Notes: a model not told the origin generated them from the sequence alone. 64,000 nucleotides of DNA from Oceanisphaera pacifica (GCF_017498065.1 NZ_JAGDFX010000006.1:124001-188000); one strand, 5' to 3'; positions 49,381-59,457 are shown, counted from the first letter of the stretch. Numbers and translations: made by a program.

Positions 49381-50505
49381 ATGATAAAAAATAAGGGATT
49401 TACGACCCTCACCATAACGGTGATATTGCTTTCTTTGTTAATGTCAGCCTCTGTATTTATTGGCAAAGTATTGGTGTCTGAAAAGCGCATCACCTTAAAC
49501 GAGCTTGAATATCGGGTTGCGCAAGCAACAGCCGAACAAAGTTTGGCTGAGGCCCTTGCCTTATTTAAGGTGCAGCCCTCAACTCGTAGCGTGGCTGGCA
49601 CCGTCTCCAATACTGTGGCTGAGGTGAGCTATACGGTAAGCATTACCCCTAACACTGCTTTGGCGGGTGTGTATCAGCTAGAGTCTGTGGCCAGCTTGCC
49701 TAACGGGGGTGAAAGTCGGGTAAGCCTAAGCGTGGCGCGCCGCTCTGTGCTTAAGCCCATTCAAAACCAAAAAGTTGCCTCTTTAATGTTAGCGGGTGCG
49801 AGTAACGATATTAATGGTGATATTCGCTTAGTCGCTGATCCTCATGGTGGCGGTAGCGGTATCCCCCTGTCACTTTGGTCGAGTGGTGGCATAAGCAGCA
49901 GTGGGCGCATACAAAGCTGTCACTTGAGTGACTTTGATGCACAAGCGAATCACTGTGTGCTTGAGTTAAGTTATATCAGCAACAGCAGCCAAGATATTAA
50001 TGGGGATATGCTGTTAAGTGCTACTGATTTTCCGGCTGACTTACTGGATCATATTTTTGGTTATGGTCAAGCGCAGTGGTCCAGCCTAGCAGCCATGGCG
50101 GTCTCATCTGTTGCTGGCTGTGAAGACATTAACCGTAGTGGCTTTTTTATTGTGCAACATGGTGGCACTTGTTATCTCAACCAAGTGACCAGTACGCCTT
50201 TATCTCCAGTGATCTTGTTCGTTAAAGATACGGCGGTCATCGCACCCATAAACACAGAATTTTATGGCTTATTGGTGCTTTATGACAGCCAGCCTAATGA
50301 TAGTAATGTGATGGCAGCACAGTTTGGCTCAGGCAGTCAGGTGTGGGGGAGTGTAGTGAGTCGTCTTGGCAATAATCAGCTAGCAGGGGATTTGTCCATT
50401 ATTTATCACGCGGGGATACAGTGTTTGCTGAGTAATTGTAATCAAGAGCCAAACAGCCCCTTTGTGAATCTATATACCATACCCGGCAGCTGGAGTGACC
50501 ATTAA
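49381..50505 (+). CDS. pilX: PilX-like minor pilin with EF-hand-like loops and no Glu5
   Basis: 374 residues, 2 nt after pilW. A pilin-like N-terminus (MIKNKG, then FTTLTITVILL) has Thr at mature position 5 instead of Glu, as in GspK/PilX-type tip pilins. The long ectodomain has DINGD motifs at 143-147 and 205-209; the second fits a 12-residue EF-hand/dockerin loop (Asp205, Asn207, Asp209, Ser213, Asp216). A third DINRSG occurs at 249-254. Several cysteines (about 180, 192, 247, 264, 348, 353) suggest disulfides. Longer than usual PilX, and I see no pilY1 in the cluster. Symbol by position and N-terminus only. Confidence 0.7.
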   Translation: MIKNKGFTTLTITVILLSLLMSASVFIGKVLVSEKRITLNELEYRVAQATAEQSLAEALALFKVQPSTRSVAGTVSNTVAEVSYTVSITPNTALAGVYQLESVASLPNGGESRVSLSVARRSVLKPIQNQKVASLMLAGASNDINGDIRLVADPHGGGSGIPLSLWSSGGISSSGRIQSCHLSDFDAQANHCVLELSYISNSSQDINGDMLLSATDFPADLLDHIFGYGQAQWSSLAAMAVSSVAGCEDINRSGFFIVQHGGTCYLNQVTSTPLSPVILFVKDTAVIAPINTEFYGLLVLYDSQPNDSNVMAAQFGSGSQVWGSVVSRLGNNQLAGDLSIIYHAGIQCLLSNCNQEPNSPFVNLYTIPGSWSDH

Positions 50506-50509
50506 TGAC

Positions 50510-50584
50510 AGCGCCCAGCTTCAGGGCAGTGCTGAGTGTTGAGGGATTAGTATTTAGTGAAACTGCTTAAAGCTGACAGCTATC
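50510..50584 (+). repeat. Heptads between pilX and pilV
   Basis: AGCGCCC and AGCTTCA begin 5 nt after the pilX stop (50510-50523); AGCTGAC and AGCTATC occur at 50571-50584, just before the pilV ribosome site. Confidence 0.5.
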
Positions 50585-50601
50585 TTCCTCAGGGGTAGGG
50601 T

Positions 50602-51063
50602 ATGAAACAACAAAGTGGGTTTGGTTTAATTGAGGTGATGGTCGCTTTTGTGATCTTGGCCCTAACTGCGGGTTCTTTATTACAGCTGAGCAAACAATAT
50701 TTATCATACAGCCGAGACGGGCGCGCTCAAGAAGTGGCATTGCGCTTGGTGGAGTCTAAATTAGACGAGCTCAGGCATCAGCAGCTAAGCCTTGGATATA
50801 ATAATGTGGTGTCTGGCAGTGATACGAGCAGGTTGATGGATATAGACTTCACTGTGACATGGACGGTAGAGGCGAAAGCATGGAATGCCGCACAAGGTCA
50901 GTGGTTAGCGTCTGCCAGTGGCGTCAGCAATAAAAAAGACGTAAAAGTGTCTCTCTCTTGGCAAGACAGTCAGGGAGTATTAAATACCATGGCGTTGGAG
51001 TCCGCCATCACCCCCATTACTCCCCTCTACGCCGGCCCCTTTGGCGAACGCTATCCCTTGTAA
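50602..51063 (+). CDS. pilV: Type IV minor pilin PilV
   Basis: 153 residues. Leader MKQQSG, then FGLIEVMVAFVILALTAG with Glu5; RAQEVALRLVESKLDELR follows, typical of PilV/GspI-type pilins. The beta domain is short. Last gene of the minor-pilin run; 96 nt after pilX, so it may have a separate start. Confidence 0.88.
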   Translation: MKQQSGFGLIEVMVAFVILALTAGSLLQLSKQYLSYSRDGRAQEVALRLVESKLDELRHQQLSLGYNNVVSGSDTSRLMDIDFTVTWTVEAKAWNAAQGQWLASASGVSNKKDVKVSLSWQDSQGVLNTMALESAITPITPLYAGPFGERYPL

Positions 51064-51180
51064 TGCCCTTCGGGCAGCGGTAAGCCGTCAGCCTGTCACT
51101 TAGTCACATCTTTTTGTTGATGTTTGAGTGGAAGTCAGGCAGAGCGCACTGCTCCGCTCGACTCGTCGCTGGGATAGCCA

Positions 51181-51240
51181 CCTTCGCTGGGTAACGGCTA
51201 CAAATATTCACAGGATATTTGGTCCATTACCCAGCAAAGG
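51181..51240. repeat. Nested palindrome, element 1
   Basis: Outer arms 51181-51194 and 51227-51240 pair at 13 of 14 positions. An inner 6-bp stem (51202-51207 with 51215-51220) displays a loop TCACAGG. Confidence 0.75.
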
Positions 51241-51534
51241 TACACGGCAGCAAGCTGCCCCATACGGGCTCCGCCGCGACATCTGACCGCCAAGGATGGC
51301 GGGAATGCAGAAATGGCAGGAGCATTTTTCTGCCCTGGCGCGGAGGGTCGACGAAGCAGACACCCTCTGCCTTCCCATTTGCACCTGAGCTGCCTGAAGG
51401 TGTAGGCGAACGCTTGCTCTCGCATTGGGCCGCAGGCGCAAATTAGCTTCTTTTGGGAAATGGCTTGATTTTAACCATTCGCTCAAGGGTATCGGTAATC
51501 GATACCAATAGGCGACACCGAGGTGTGGCCGGAT

Positions 51535-51631
51535 AAAGGGATCTACTCCACCGACCATCACATAACAGGGATGTTATGTGTTTGAGCGCCACATGGACGT
51601 GCTTGCAGCGTGTCGGTGGAGTAGACCCTTT
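51535..51631. repeat. Nested palindrome, element 2
   Basis: Outer arms 51535-51555 and 51612-51631 are complementary over 20 bases with one bulged A. Inside, a perfect 9-bp stem (51559-51567 with 51572-51580) has loop GGGA. Same plan as element 1: long outer arms, inner hairpin with ACAGG at the loop. Confidence 0.8.
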
Positions 51632-51875
51632 GTTCGGCAGTTATGCAGGCCGAGCCGACTACATCATGCACCTTGTTTTTATTTATAATGCAAGCAGAAG
51701 ATGTGATGAAGTCACAGGCCGTCAGCTGTAAGTTAAAAGACAACTATGCCTTCAATCTTCATGGATTTAGGCTTTGATGTTTTGTTTAGCTCGGCGCGGT
51801 AATTTCCCTTTCCTCTAGCTGTTATTGCTAATTTTTAATAGTATGCAAGTATCACCGTTTTAAGCGAATGCATTC

Positions 51876-53516
51876 ATGTCCTCACAGCAACCCTTAACCT
51901 TAACGTTAGCGCTGGCCCAATTAAACCCAACGGTTGGCGCCATAGAAGCCAACACCCACACTATGCTTAGCGCCTTAGCCGATGCCGAACACCAAGGTGC
52001 CGAGCTGGTGTTATTTCCGGAACTGGCCATTACCGGCTATTCTCCTGAAGACTTATTACACCGTGACGATTTGCACCAGCGAGTAGAGAGTGCGCTGGCG
52101 CAACTCGCTGCGGCCAGTGCCAACACTGCAGTTGTAGTAGGGCACCCGTGGCGAGAAGCTGGGGGGTGCTATAATGCGGCCTCTTTTTACTATCAGGGTG
52201 AATTGCGAGGGCGCTATTTTAAACATGCCTTGCCTAACGGTAGCGTGTTTGATGAGCCACGCTACTTTAGCGCGGGTGAACAGGCCTGTGTACTTGAGTT
52301 TAAAGGCCATCAGTTAGGGCTGTTAATTTGTGAAGACGTGTGGCACGCGGGCCCAGCTGCCAAGGCTAAGGCGGCTGGCGCTGAATTATTACTGTGTTTG
52401 AATGCCTCGCCTTATCATCAAGAGGTGGTTGAGCTGCGAAAGCAACAACTGGTTCAGCGCTGTCGTGAAACTGAATTGCCACTGGTTTATGTGAATCAGG
52501 TGGGCGGGCAAGATGAACTCGTGTTTGATGGCCGCTCTATGGTGTTTAACGCTCAAGGTGACATTACACACAGTGCCATTGCCTTTGAGTGTGCGCTTGA
52601 TTTGGTCGAGTTTAAGCAGGCAGTTCCCCAGCTAGGCACTATTACTGAGCCGTTAGCGCCGTTGGCCGATTTGTATCAATCGTTGGTATTAGCGACTCGG
52701 GATTATGTGAATAAAAATGGCTTTAATGGCGCTGTGCTAGGCTTGTCGGGAGGCATAGATTCAGCACTGGCGGTCGCTATTGCGGTTGATGCACTTGGCA
52801 AAGACAAGGTTCAGGCGGTGATGATGCCGTTTCGTTATACCGCCTCCATTAGCGTGGCAGATGCGGAAGAAGAAGCTCAGCTGCTGGGTATTGAATATAA
52901 TAGCGTCTCAATCGAACCTATGTTTGATGCCTTTATGGGGCAGCTAAACCCTTTGTTTGGTGAAGAAGCCCCTCAGGCGGGAGACACCACAGAAGAAAAC
53001 TTGCAAGCTCGAGCTCGGGGCGTGTTACTGATGGCGTTGTCGAATAAGCGTCGTCGCCTAGTATTAACCACCGGCAATAAAAGTGAGCTGGCGGTGGGAT
53101 ATTGCACCTTATATGGCGATATGGTTGGCGGCTTTGCGCCATTAAAAGACGTGTCTAAAACCTTGGTGTTTGCGTTATCGCGTTATCGTAATACCGTCAG
53201 TTATGTGATCCCGCAGCGGGTGATTGAGCGTCCGCCGTCAGCTGAATTAGCACCAGATCAACTCGATCAAGATAATCTGCCGCCTTATGATGTGCTAGAT
53301 AAGATACTTGAAGCCTATGTTGAGCAAGATAAAAGTCTGAGTGACTTATTGGCGTTAGGCTTTAATGAAGCCGATGTACGCCGGGTAATCAAATTGGTGG
53401 ATATTAATGAATATAAGCGCCGCCAAGGTGCCTTAGGCCCACGGGTAACAAGGCGCAACTTTGGCAAAGACAGACGTTACCCTGTGACCTCAGGTTTTGG
53501 AAAAATAAACTGGTGA
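51876..53516 (+). CDS. nadE: Glutamine-dependent NAD+ synthetase
   Basis: 546 residues, two domains. N-terminal nitrilase-type glutaminase (about 1-255) with catalytic Glu in LFPELAITGYSPED, Lys in YFKHALPNG and Cys in LLICEDVWHAGPA. C-terminal NAD synthetase (about 270-546) with the PP-loop LGLSGGIDSALA and STEENLQARARG-like segment (TEENLQARARG). Uses glutamine as nitrogen donor, unlike the short ammonia-dependent NadE of E. coli. Lies just upstream of glnB, the nitrogen-status regulator. Confidence 0.95.
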   Translation: MSSQQPLTLTLALAQLNPTVGAIEANTHTMLSALADAEHQGAELVLFPELAITGYSPEDLLHRDDLHQRVESALAQLAAASANTAVVVGHPWREAGGCYNAASFYYQGELRGRYFKHALPNGSVFDEPRYFSAGEQACVLEFKGHQLGLLICEDVWHAGPAAKAKAAGAELLLCLNASPYHQEVVELRKQQLVQRCRETELPLVYVNQVGGQDELVFDGRSMVFNAQGDITHSAIAFECALDLVEFKQAVPQLGTITEPLAPLADLYQSLVLATRDYVNKNGFNGAVLGLSGGIDSALAVAIAVDALGKDKVQAVMMPFRYTASISVADAEEEAQLLGIEYNSVSIEPMFDAFMGQLNPLFGEEAPQAGDTTEENLQARARGVLLMALSNKRRRLVLTTGNKSELAVGYCTLYGDMVGGFAPLKDVSKTLVFALSRYRNTVSYVIPQRVIERPPSAELAPDQLDQDNLPPYDVLDKILEAYVEQDKSLSDLLALGFNEADVRRVIKLVDINEYKRRQGALGPRVTRRNFGKDRRYPVTSGFGKINW

Positions 53517-53517
53517 G

Positions 53518-53557
53518 GGCCCTTCGGGCAGCGGTAAGCGATCAGCCGTCAGTTTAA
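53518..53557 (+). repeat. Hairpin and AGC-heptad array 3' of nadE
   Basis: A GCCC-TTC-GGGC hairpin and AGCGGTA, AGCGATC, AGCCGTC, AGTTTAA start right after the stop. The same hairpin-plus-AGCGGTA composite follows pilV at 51064. Confidence 0.65.
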
Positions 53558-53660
53558 TGGCCAAGCGCGTTGGCTTGGCTGTATTTATGGGGGGCTCTGG
53601 TTCCCTTACGCTTAACCCCTCACCCCTAACTGGGCTGCGCTTTCACCATTACACATATAA

Positions 53661-54008
<348 letters not shown>

Positions 54009-54013
54009 AAGAC

Positions 54014-54041
54014 AGCTGTCAGCCGTCAGCTGTCAGGTAAG
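54014..54041 (+). repeat. AGC-heptad array 3' of glnB
   Basis: AGCTGTC, AGCCGTC, AGCTGTC, AGGTAAG starting 6 nt after the stop. The final unit plus TACC is nearly identical to the end of the array at 59366. Confidence 0.65.
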
Positions 54042-54248
54042 TACCAAGATCAGGCCAATGCCTGCTAACTAGAGCTAGGCGGTGAGCTTAACAAAAAGAG
54101 GCTTGCTCTGAGTGTATGGCGTAAAGTGGGTAAATCGACACTTATCGAGCATCAATTGCCTTTTAAACGCCTTTATTGTTGAATTACCTTGGCCATTACC
54201 CTTTTCTTTGTCACAATCTCTAAGACATCTAAATAGAGGAATAACCCA

Positions 54249-54758
54249 ATGCCATTGTTAGACAGTTTTACCGTTGATCATACCCGTATGGAAGCACCGG
54301 CGGTGCGAGTAGCCAAAACCATGGCCACCCCTAACGACGATACCATCACTGTATTTGATTTACGCTTCTGTCTGCCTAACCAAGAAATATTGTCAGAAAA
54401 AGGCATTCACACCTTAGAGCACCTGTTTGCAGGCTTTATGCGTGACCACCTCAACAGCGATGGCATAGAGATTATTGACCTATCACCCATGGGGTGTCGT
54501 ACCGGCTTTTATATGAGCCTTATTGGGGCACCTAACGAGCAGCAGGTGGCAGATGCTTGGCAAAGCGCGATGCAAGATGTGCTTAAAGTAGAGAGCCAGT
54601 CGCAGATCCCCGAGCTAAATGAATATCAATGTGGCACTTTTGTCATGCACTCGTTAGATGAAGCCAAAGCCATTGCGCGTAATATTGTGGAACGTGGCAT
54701 AGGCGTGAACAGCAACCAGGCGCTGGCGCTGCCAGAAGAGATGCTTAAATCTCTGTAA
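54249..54758 (+). CDS. luxS: S-ribosylhomocysteine lyase (AI-2 synthase)
   Basis: 169 residues (E. coli 171). Cleaves S-ribosylhomocysteine to homocysteine and DPD, the AI-2 precursor, in the activated methyl cycle. Metal ligands His54 and His58 (HTLEH) and Cys128 are present, with catalytic Glu57 and Cys83 ([10 protein letters not shown]). Monocistronic with its own terminator. Whether AI-2 is a signal here cannot be told. Confidence 0.97.
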   Translation: MPLLDSFTVDHTRMEAPAVRVAKTMATPNDDTITVFDLRFCLPNQEILSEKGIHTLEHLFAGFMRDHLNSDGIEIIDLSPMGCRTGFYMSLIGAPNEQQVADAWQSAMQDVLKVESQSQIPELNEYQCGTFVMHSLDEAKAIARNIVERGIGVNSNQALALPEEMLKSL

Positions 54759-54778
54759 TGCAATGCCGCTTCCTGTTG

Positions 54779-54830
54779 TGACAAAAGCGCCCGGTTTAAG
54801 CAAGCACTGGCTTAACCGGGCGCTTTGTCA
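54779..54830 (+). terminator. Terminator hairpin of luxS
   Basis: A long stem (about 54779-54800 with 54810-54830, two bulges) of high GC content; the T tract after it is interrupted. Confidence 0.65.
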
Positions 54831-54890
54831 CTTGTTATTCTTATACTTTAGATACTCTTTCCTTATTTCAGTGCGCAAATGGACTACTTT

Positions 54891-57236
54891 ATGTCAGAAC
54901 AACAAGATCCTTTCCTCAAGCGGGAAGCAGAAAAATACGAAAATCCAATTCCAAGCCGCGAATATATTCTGGAATTAATCAAAACCAAGCAAAACCCTAT
55001 CTCGCGTGATGAAATATTTGATGAATTAAAGCTAGACGGCGAAGAGCAAGAAGAAGCACTACGCCGCCGACTGCGCGCCATGGAGCGCGATGGACAATTA
55101 GTGTTCACGCGCAATAAAAGCTACGCCTTGCCAGAAAAAATGAACCTGATTAAAGGGCGTGTTATTGGCCACCGTGAAGGCTTTGGTTTTTTACGCCCCG
55201 AAGATGGCGGCGACGATCTCTTCTTATCACAGCGCGAAATGGACGCCCTTATGCATGGCGACCAAGCTTTAGTGCAGCCGCTGCGCTTTGACTCAAGAGG
55301 GCGCCGCGAAGCGCGCGTCGTTCGGGTGTTAGAGTCCCGTGACCTTGAAGTTGTGGGGCGCTATTTTGTAGAAAATGGCGTGAGTTATGTGGTACCAGAT
55401 GACAGCCGCATCGCTCAAGATATTTTGATCCCTCAAGGTGAAACCCAAGGCGCACGCATGGGGCAGGTGGTGGTTATCCATATTACCCAGCGCCCTACCA
55501 AACGTATGACAGGCGTTGGTAAAGTGGTGGAAGTGCTAGGTGAAACCATGGATCCGGGCATGGAAATTGAAATTGCTCTGCGCACCCATGGTATTCCCCA
55601 TGTTTGGCCAGAAGAAGTGAAGCAAGAAACCAGCTCACTGACTGAAGAAGTACCAGAAGAGGCCAAAGCAGGTCGCCGTGATTTACGTGACTTGCCGCTA
55701 GTGACCATAGATGGTGAAGATGCGCGTGATTTTGATGATGCGGTGCATTGTCAGGCTAATCCCGACGGTGGCTGGCACTTATGGGTGGCCATTGCCGATG
55801 TGTCTTACTATGTACGCCCGGGTACGGCGTTAGACAACGAAGCCTATTTGCGCAGTAACTCTGTGTACTTCCCCGCACAAGTGATCCCCATGTTGCCTGA
55901 AGTGCTGTCTAATGGCTTATGTTCGCTTAACCCACAGGTTGATCGCTTATGTATGGTGGCCGAGATGAATATCTCAGCCAGCGGTAAGTTATTGGATGCT
56001 GAGTTTTATGAAGCAGTAATGAGCTCTCATGCACGCTTAACCTACACCAAAGTGGCTGCCATTATTGATGGTGATGAAGGCCTGCGCGAGCGTTATGCCC
56101 CGCTAGTTTCGCACTTAGAAGTGCTAAATAGCATGTACCATGCGATGAAGTCGGCTCGTCATCAGCGCGGTGCGGTTGAGTTTGAAAGCGATGAAACGCA
56201 ATTTATCTTTAATGCCCAGCGTAAAATAGAAAGCATAGTGCCAGTGGTGCGCAACGATGCCCATAAGATCATCGAAGAGTGTATGATTGCCGCCAACGTT
56301 GCTGCCGCGCGCTTTATTGAGAAGCAAGAGGCTCACGCCTTGTTCCGCGTGCACGAGAAGCCAGGCGATGAAAAGTTAGTGGGCTTTCGCAGCTTCTTAG
56401 CAGAGCTAGGCCTAGAGCTTAAAGGCGGTGAAGAGCCTGAGCCATCAGATTACGCCTTATTGGCCGAGCAAATTAAAGACAGACCCGATGCCGGTTTAAT
56501 TCAAACCATGTTGCTACGCTCCATGAAGCAGGCCGTTTATCAGGCTGAAAACAATGGTCACTTTGGTTTGGCGCTTAACTCATACGGGCACTTTACCTCA
56601 CCAATTCGCCGCTACCCCGACCTTATTATGCACAGAGCCATTAAGGCACAACTTTGCAAAATAGCCGGCACGGGTAAAAGTAAAACCGGCGGTGTGCCTT
56701 ACACCCTAGAAGAAGTGGCTCCTATGGGAGAGCACTGCTCGCAAAACGAGCGCCGCGCCGATGATGCCACCCGTGATGTTGCCGATTGGCTCAAGTGCGA
56801 GTACATGCTGGATCATGTAGGTAATGAGTTTTATGGCACCATTGCCAATGTGACCGGTTTTGGTTTCTTTGTCCGCCTTGATGACATTAACATTGACGGC
56901 TTGGTCCATATTTCTAGCTTACAAAATGATTACTATCAGTTTGATGCGGCACGCCAAACTCTAATTGGCGAGAACTTCCGCCGTCGCTACCGTTTAGGCG
57001 ATAAGATCAGAGTGAAGGTGATGGCGGTGAACCTTGATGACAGTAAAATTGACTTTGAAACCGTTGAAGAAGCCCTGCCAGCTGGTGCTAAAAGCGGTAA
57101 AGGAGCCAAAAACCTGAAATCACGCCAGCGCGCTAAGCCGAAAAGAAAAAACAAGCCTAAAGGCGCTAAAGGCTCTGACAACAAAGGCGATAACAAAGGT
57201 GACAATAAGCCCAAAGGGGCTAAAAAGCCGCATTAA
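54891..57236 (+). CDS. rnr: Ribonuclease R
   Basis: 781 residues (E. coli RNase R 813). Processive 3'-5' exonuclease that degrades structured RNA. N-terminal winged helix ([15 protein letters not shown]), cold-shock domains with [20 protein letters not shown], the RNB catalytic domain with [19 protein letters not shown] (metal aspartates), S1 domain near 640-725 and a Lys-rich tail with short GDNK repeats. The frame opens at 54879, but ATG 54891 (MSEQQDPF) aligns with the family start; neither has a strong ribosome site. In enterics nsrR precedes it; here it does not. Confidence 0.95.
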   Translation: MSEQQDPFLKREAEKYENPIPSREYILELIKTKQNPISRDEIFDELKLDGEEQEEALRRRLRAMERDGQLVFTRNKSYALPEKMNLIKGRVIGHREGFGFLRPEDGGDDLFLSQREMDALMHGDQALVQPLRFDSRGRREARVVRVLESRDLEVVGRYFVENGVSYVVPDDSRIAQDILIPQGETQGARMGQVVVIHITQRPTKRMTGVGKVVEVLGETMDPGMEIEIALRTHGIPHVWPEEVKQETSSLTEEVPEEAKAGRRDLRDLPLVTIDGEDARDFDDAVHCQANPDGGWHLWVAIADVSYYVRPGTALDNEAYLRSNSVYFPAQVIPMLPEVLSNGLCSLNPQVDRLCMVAEMNISASGKLLDAEFYEAVMSSHARLTYTKVAAIIDGDEGLRERYAPLVSHLEVLNSMYHAMKSARHQRGAVEFESDETQFIFNAQRKIESIVPVVRNDAHKIIEECMIAANVAAARFIEKQEAHALFRVHEKPGDEKLVGFRSFLAELGLELKGGEEPEPSDYALLAEQIKDRPDAGLIQTMLLRSMKQAVYQAENNGHFGLALNSYGHFTSPIRRYPDLIMHRAIKAQLCKIAGTGKSKTGGVPYTLEEVAPMGEHCSQNERRADDATRDVADWLKCEYMLDHVGNEFYGTIANVTGFGFFVRLDDINIDGLVHISSLQNDYYQFDAARQTLIGENFRRRYRLGDKIRVKVMAVNLDDSKIDFETVEEALPAGAKSGKGAKNLKSRQRAKPKRKNKPKGAKGSDNKGDNKGDNKPKGAKKPH

Positions 57237-57323
57237 TGGTTAGTTAATAATAAAGGGGTTAGTGGCTAGGGATTGCTCTCTAACTGCTAGCCCCATTTTT
57301 TCTTCTGTATATTGAGACACCTT

Positions 57324-58058
57324 ATGAGCAATGAACTCATTTTTGGCATTCACGCCCTAGATTCACTCTTAGAAACCCATCCCGAAAAAATACTGGAAGT
57401 CTGGTTACTAAAAGGCCGAGATGATGAGCGCTTAAACGCTCTGCAAGCCCGTTTATTAAATGTGGGGATAAAGGCGCAATTAGCCAGTCGCTCGGCCTTA
57501 GATAACAAAGCCAAGGGCGGCCAGCACCAAGGTGTGGTGGCCAAGGTACAGGCGGCGCCTATTTTAAATGAAACCGACTTAGCCAAACTACTTGATGAGC
57601 AAGCCACGCCATTATTATTGGTATTGGATGGCGTCACCGACCCTCATAATTTGGGTGCGTGTTTACGCACCGCCGATGCGGCAGGGGTGCAGGGGGTGAT
57701 TGTTCCTAAAGATAACTCGGCAGGCTTAACGCCCATTGTGCGTAAAGTAGCCAGTGGCGCCGCCGAAACAGTACCGTTATTTCAAGTGACCAACTTGGCG
57801 CGCACGTTACGTGCGCTACAAGAGCGAAATATATGGGTAGTGGGCACAGCAGGAGAGGCCGATCATAGCCTGTATCAGTCTACCTTTAGCGGTGCCTTAG
57901 CATTGGTGATGGGCGCCGAGGGCAAAGGAATGCGCCGCTTAACGCGTGAGCATTGCGATGAGTTAATTCGCATCCCTATGGCGGGCTCTGTATCTAGCTT
58001 AAACGTATCCGTTGCCACCGGTGTCTGCCTGTTTGAAATGATCCGTCAGCGCGGATAA
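57324..58058 (+). CDS. rlmB: 23S rRNA (guanosine-2251-2'-O)-methyltransferase
   Basis: 244 residues (E. coli 243). SPOUT (SpoU) enzyme making Gm2251 in the P-loop of 23S rRNA. N-terminal L30e-like domain ([11 protein letters not shown]), then [23 protein letters not shown] (motif 1), [12 protein letters not shown] (motif 2) and [17 protein letters not shown] (motif 3). I start at ATG 57324; TTG 57312 in the same frame would add four residues. Follows rnr as in E. coli. Confidence 0.95.
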   Translation: MSNELIFGIHALDSLLETHPEKILEVWLLKGRDDERLNALQARLLNVGIKAQLASRSALDNKAKGGQHQGVVAKVQAAPILNETDLAKLLDEQATPLLLVLDGVTDPHNLGACLRTADAAGVQGVIVPKDNSAGLTPIVRKVASGAAETVPLFQVTNLARTLRALQERNIWVVGTAGEADHSLYQSTFSGALALVMGAEGKGMRRLTREHCDELIRIPMAGSVSSLNVSVATGVCLFEMIRQRG

Positions 58059-58072
58059 GGGGGACGAAAACA

Positions 58073-58175
58073 AGCGCCCAGCGCCCGGCTCCAAGCGCCA
58101 AGAAGAGCTAAACCTAGACAAACGCCCAGCGTAAGGGCAGTTAAACCTGACAGCTTACCGCTGATAGCTGACGGC
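58073..58175. repeat. AGC-heptad array and reversed array 3' of rlmB
   Basis: Five units (AGCGCCC twice, GGCTCCA, AGCGCCA, AGAAGAG) start 15 nt after the stop. A reversed array (AGC phase on the minus strand) lies at 58148-58175, followed by GAAGGGG. Confidence 0.6.
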
Positions 58176-58191
58176 TTTCCGAAGGGGTTGG

Positions 58192-58225
58192 GTCATTGCG
58201 AGGAGCGTAGCGACGCGGCAATCCA
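58192..58225 (+). repeat. Dispersed CATTGCGAGGAG element, third copy
   Basis: Begins GTCATTGCGAGGAGCG and ends GACGCGGCAATCCA, with ATTGC/GCAAT inverted ends. Other copies: 15649-15682 (+) and 32209-32258 (-). Elements of this type are known as dispersed intergenic repeats in many bacteria. Confidence 0.8.
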
Positions 58226-58300
58226 CTGCACAAACGGCTGCATGCTTACGCCAAACAAACCTGTGTGCTTTTTTGACGTACAGCGTACAGCTATCTTTTG

Positions 58301-58409
58301 TAGGGTCGAATTTATTCGACCAAGACTCATCACTTGGTCTCAACCTTTGCAGGGCGCTTACCGTGGGTAAAATATTTGTACAAAATCGGTCCAATGAATT
58401 GGACCCTAC
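58301..58409. repeat. Small element with palindromic inverted ends (MITE-like)
   Basis: Left end 58301-58321 and right end 58388-58408 are each palindromic (GGTCGAA...TTCGACC and GGTCCAA...TTGGACC) and inverted relative to each other, matching at most positions. The 66-bp interior has no gene. The left-end palindrome recurs alone at 32281-32302. Confidence 0.6.
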
Positions 58410-58497
58410 GCTAAAATAGGTGCCCCACAAAGTTCGAGTCGGTGTCCGTTGTTAGCTGGGCGCCGCATTCCCTACCCATCATGATCAGGAAATAAAC

Positions 58498-59361
58498 ATG
58501 CAACAATTAATGGCTCGGGTGGCGGCAGATCGACAGATGTTGGCCATTTTATTACTGGTGCTCGGTAATTTAATGATCTCAGTGGGCGATGTATTGGTGA
58601 AGTTACTGGGGGACACCACAGTCACTCCTTATCAATATGTGGCACTGCGCTTTTTGTTGACCAGCTTATTGTTATTACCATTTTGGTTACGGCTTCCTCG
58701 TGCCAAAAAAGGCATAGCAGAGTGGAAAATACACCTAGTGCGCGGGCACTTGTTACTGATTGGTTCGGCGTGTGTGTTTATTAGCCTAATCTATTTGCCG
58801 CTGGCCACGGCCAATGCCGTGTTTTATGCCTCGCCCTTACTGACACTGCCACTGGCGGTACTGCTTAGCAAAGAGCAAGTGCGCTTACCCGCTTATGGGG
58901 TAAGTTTACTGGGGTTTGTCGGAATTTTAATTGTGCTAAATCCCGCCCAGTGGCATTGGGCGGGGTGGGTTGCGTTATTAACCGCCTTTACCATGGCTGC
59001 CAGTAATGTACTGGTGCGCCGCTTACCCCAAGGGCGGTCTGTGTTGGCCACTTTGTTTTTAACACAGGCATTGGCCTTACCCATCAGCTTTGCTTTAGCG
59101 CTGCCTACCTGGCAGCCATTAACTCAGGAGTTATGGCTGTTGCTAGCGGGGGCGACACTGGTAGGCATTGTATATCAGGGAGTCTGTATTTTGGCGTATG
59201 CCATGGCCGATGCCAGTAAAATAGCCGCCAGTGAATACTCAGGCCTGATATTTGTCACTATTATGGGCATGGTATTATTCAGCGAGTTTCCCGCTTTTAA
59301 TGTCTACCTAGGCGCTGCTGTAGTGATAGTCGCGATCGGTTTACAACGTAAGCTGCGTTAA
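58498..59361 (+). CDS. EamA/DMT family transporter
   Basis: 287 residues, about ten hydrophobic helices arranged as two EamA repeats (about 15-140 and 155-285). Opening helix with GNLMISVGDVLVKLL, the PYQYVALRFLLTSLL segment and YLPLATANAVFYASPLLTL are typical of drug/metabolite transporters. Substrate unknown. ATG with AGGA upstream. It follows a 440-bp repeat-rich gap and precedes a heptad array. Confidence 0.85.
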   Translation: MQQLMARVAADRQMLAILLLVLGNLMISVGDVLVKLLGDTTVTPYQYVALRFLLTSLLLLPFWLRLPRAKKGIAEWKIHLVRGHLLLIGSACVFISLIYLPLATANAVFYASPLLTLPLAVLLSKEQVRLPAYGVSLLGFVGILIVLNPAQWHWAGWVALLTAFTMAASNVLVRRLPQGRSVLATLFLTQALALPISFALALPTWQPLTQELWLLLAGATLVGIVYQGVCILAYAMADASKIAASEYSGLIFVTIMGMVLFSEFPAFNVYLGAAVVIVAIGLQRKLR

Positions 59362-59365
59362 AGAA

Positions 59366-59407
59366 AGCTATCAGCCGTTAGCCGTCAGCTGTCAGATAAG
59401 TACCGTC
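59366..59407 (+). repeat. AGC-heptad array 3' of the EamA gene
   Basis: AGCTATC, AGCCGTT, AGCCGTC, AGCTGTC, AGATAAG, TACCGTC, starting 5 nt after the stop. AAGCTGATCGCTTAAAGC follows with partial complementarity. Confidence 0.65.
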
Positions 59408-59457
59408 TTTAACTGAAAGCTGATCGCTTAAAGCTTTCCTTTAAGGTGTTTATGTTT

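Larger units (their letters stand above)
51064..51875. other. Structured non-coding island between pilV and nadE
   Basis: 812 bp. Short open frames exist on both strands but none matches a family, and they run through dense palindromes. Contents: a GCCC-TTC-GGGC hairpin and AGC heptads (51064-51096); two nested-palindrome elements (51181-51240 and 51535-51631); and single hairpins at 51246-51259, 51287-51302, 51307-51333, 51488-51506 and 51515-51526. Several loops carry AGGA or AGGGA. The last 240 bp (51632-51875) is AT-richer and probably holds the nadE promoter. Confidence 0.6.

Noticed and set aside
51198-51743. Open reading frames of 60-117 codons on both strands
   Set aside because: They run through a series of palindromes, overlap one another, lack ribosome sites and have low-complexity, Arg/Pro/Ser/Cys-rich translations.
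58188-58430. Short ORFs in the rlmB-EamA gap
   Set aside because: They are translations of dispersed repeats (CATTGCGAGGAG element and palindromic ends).
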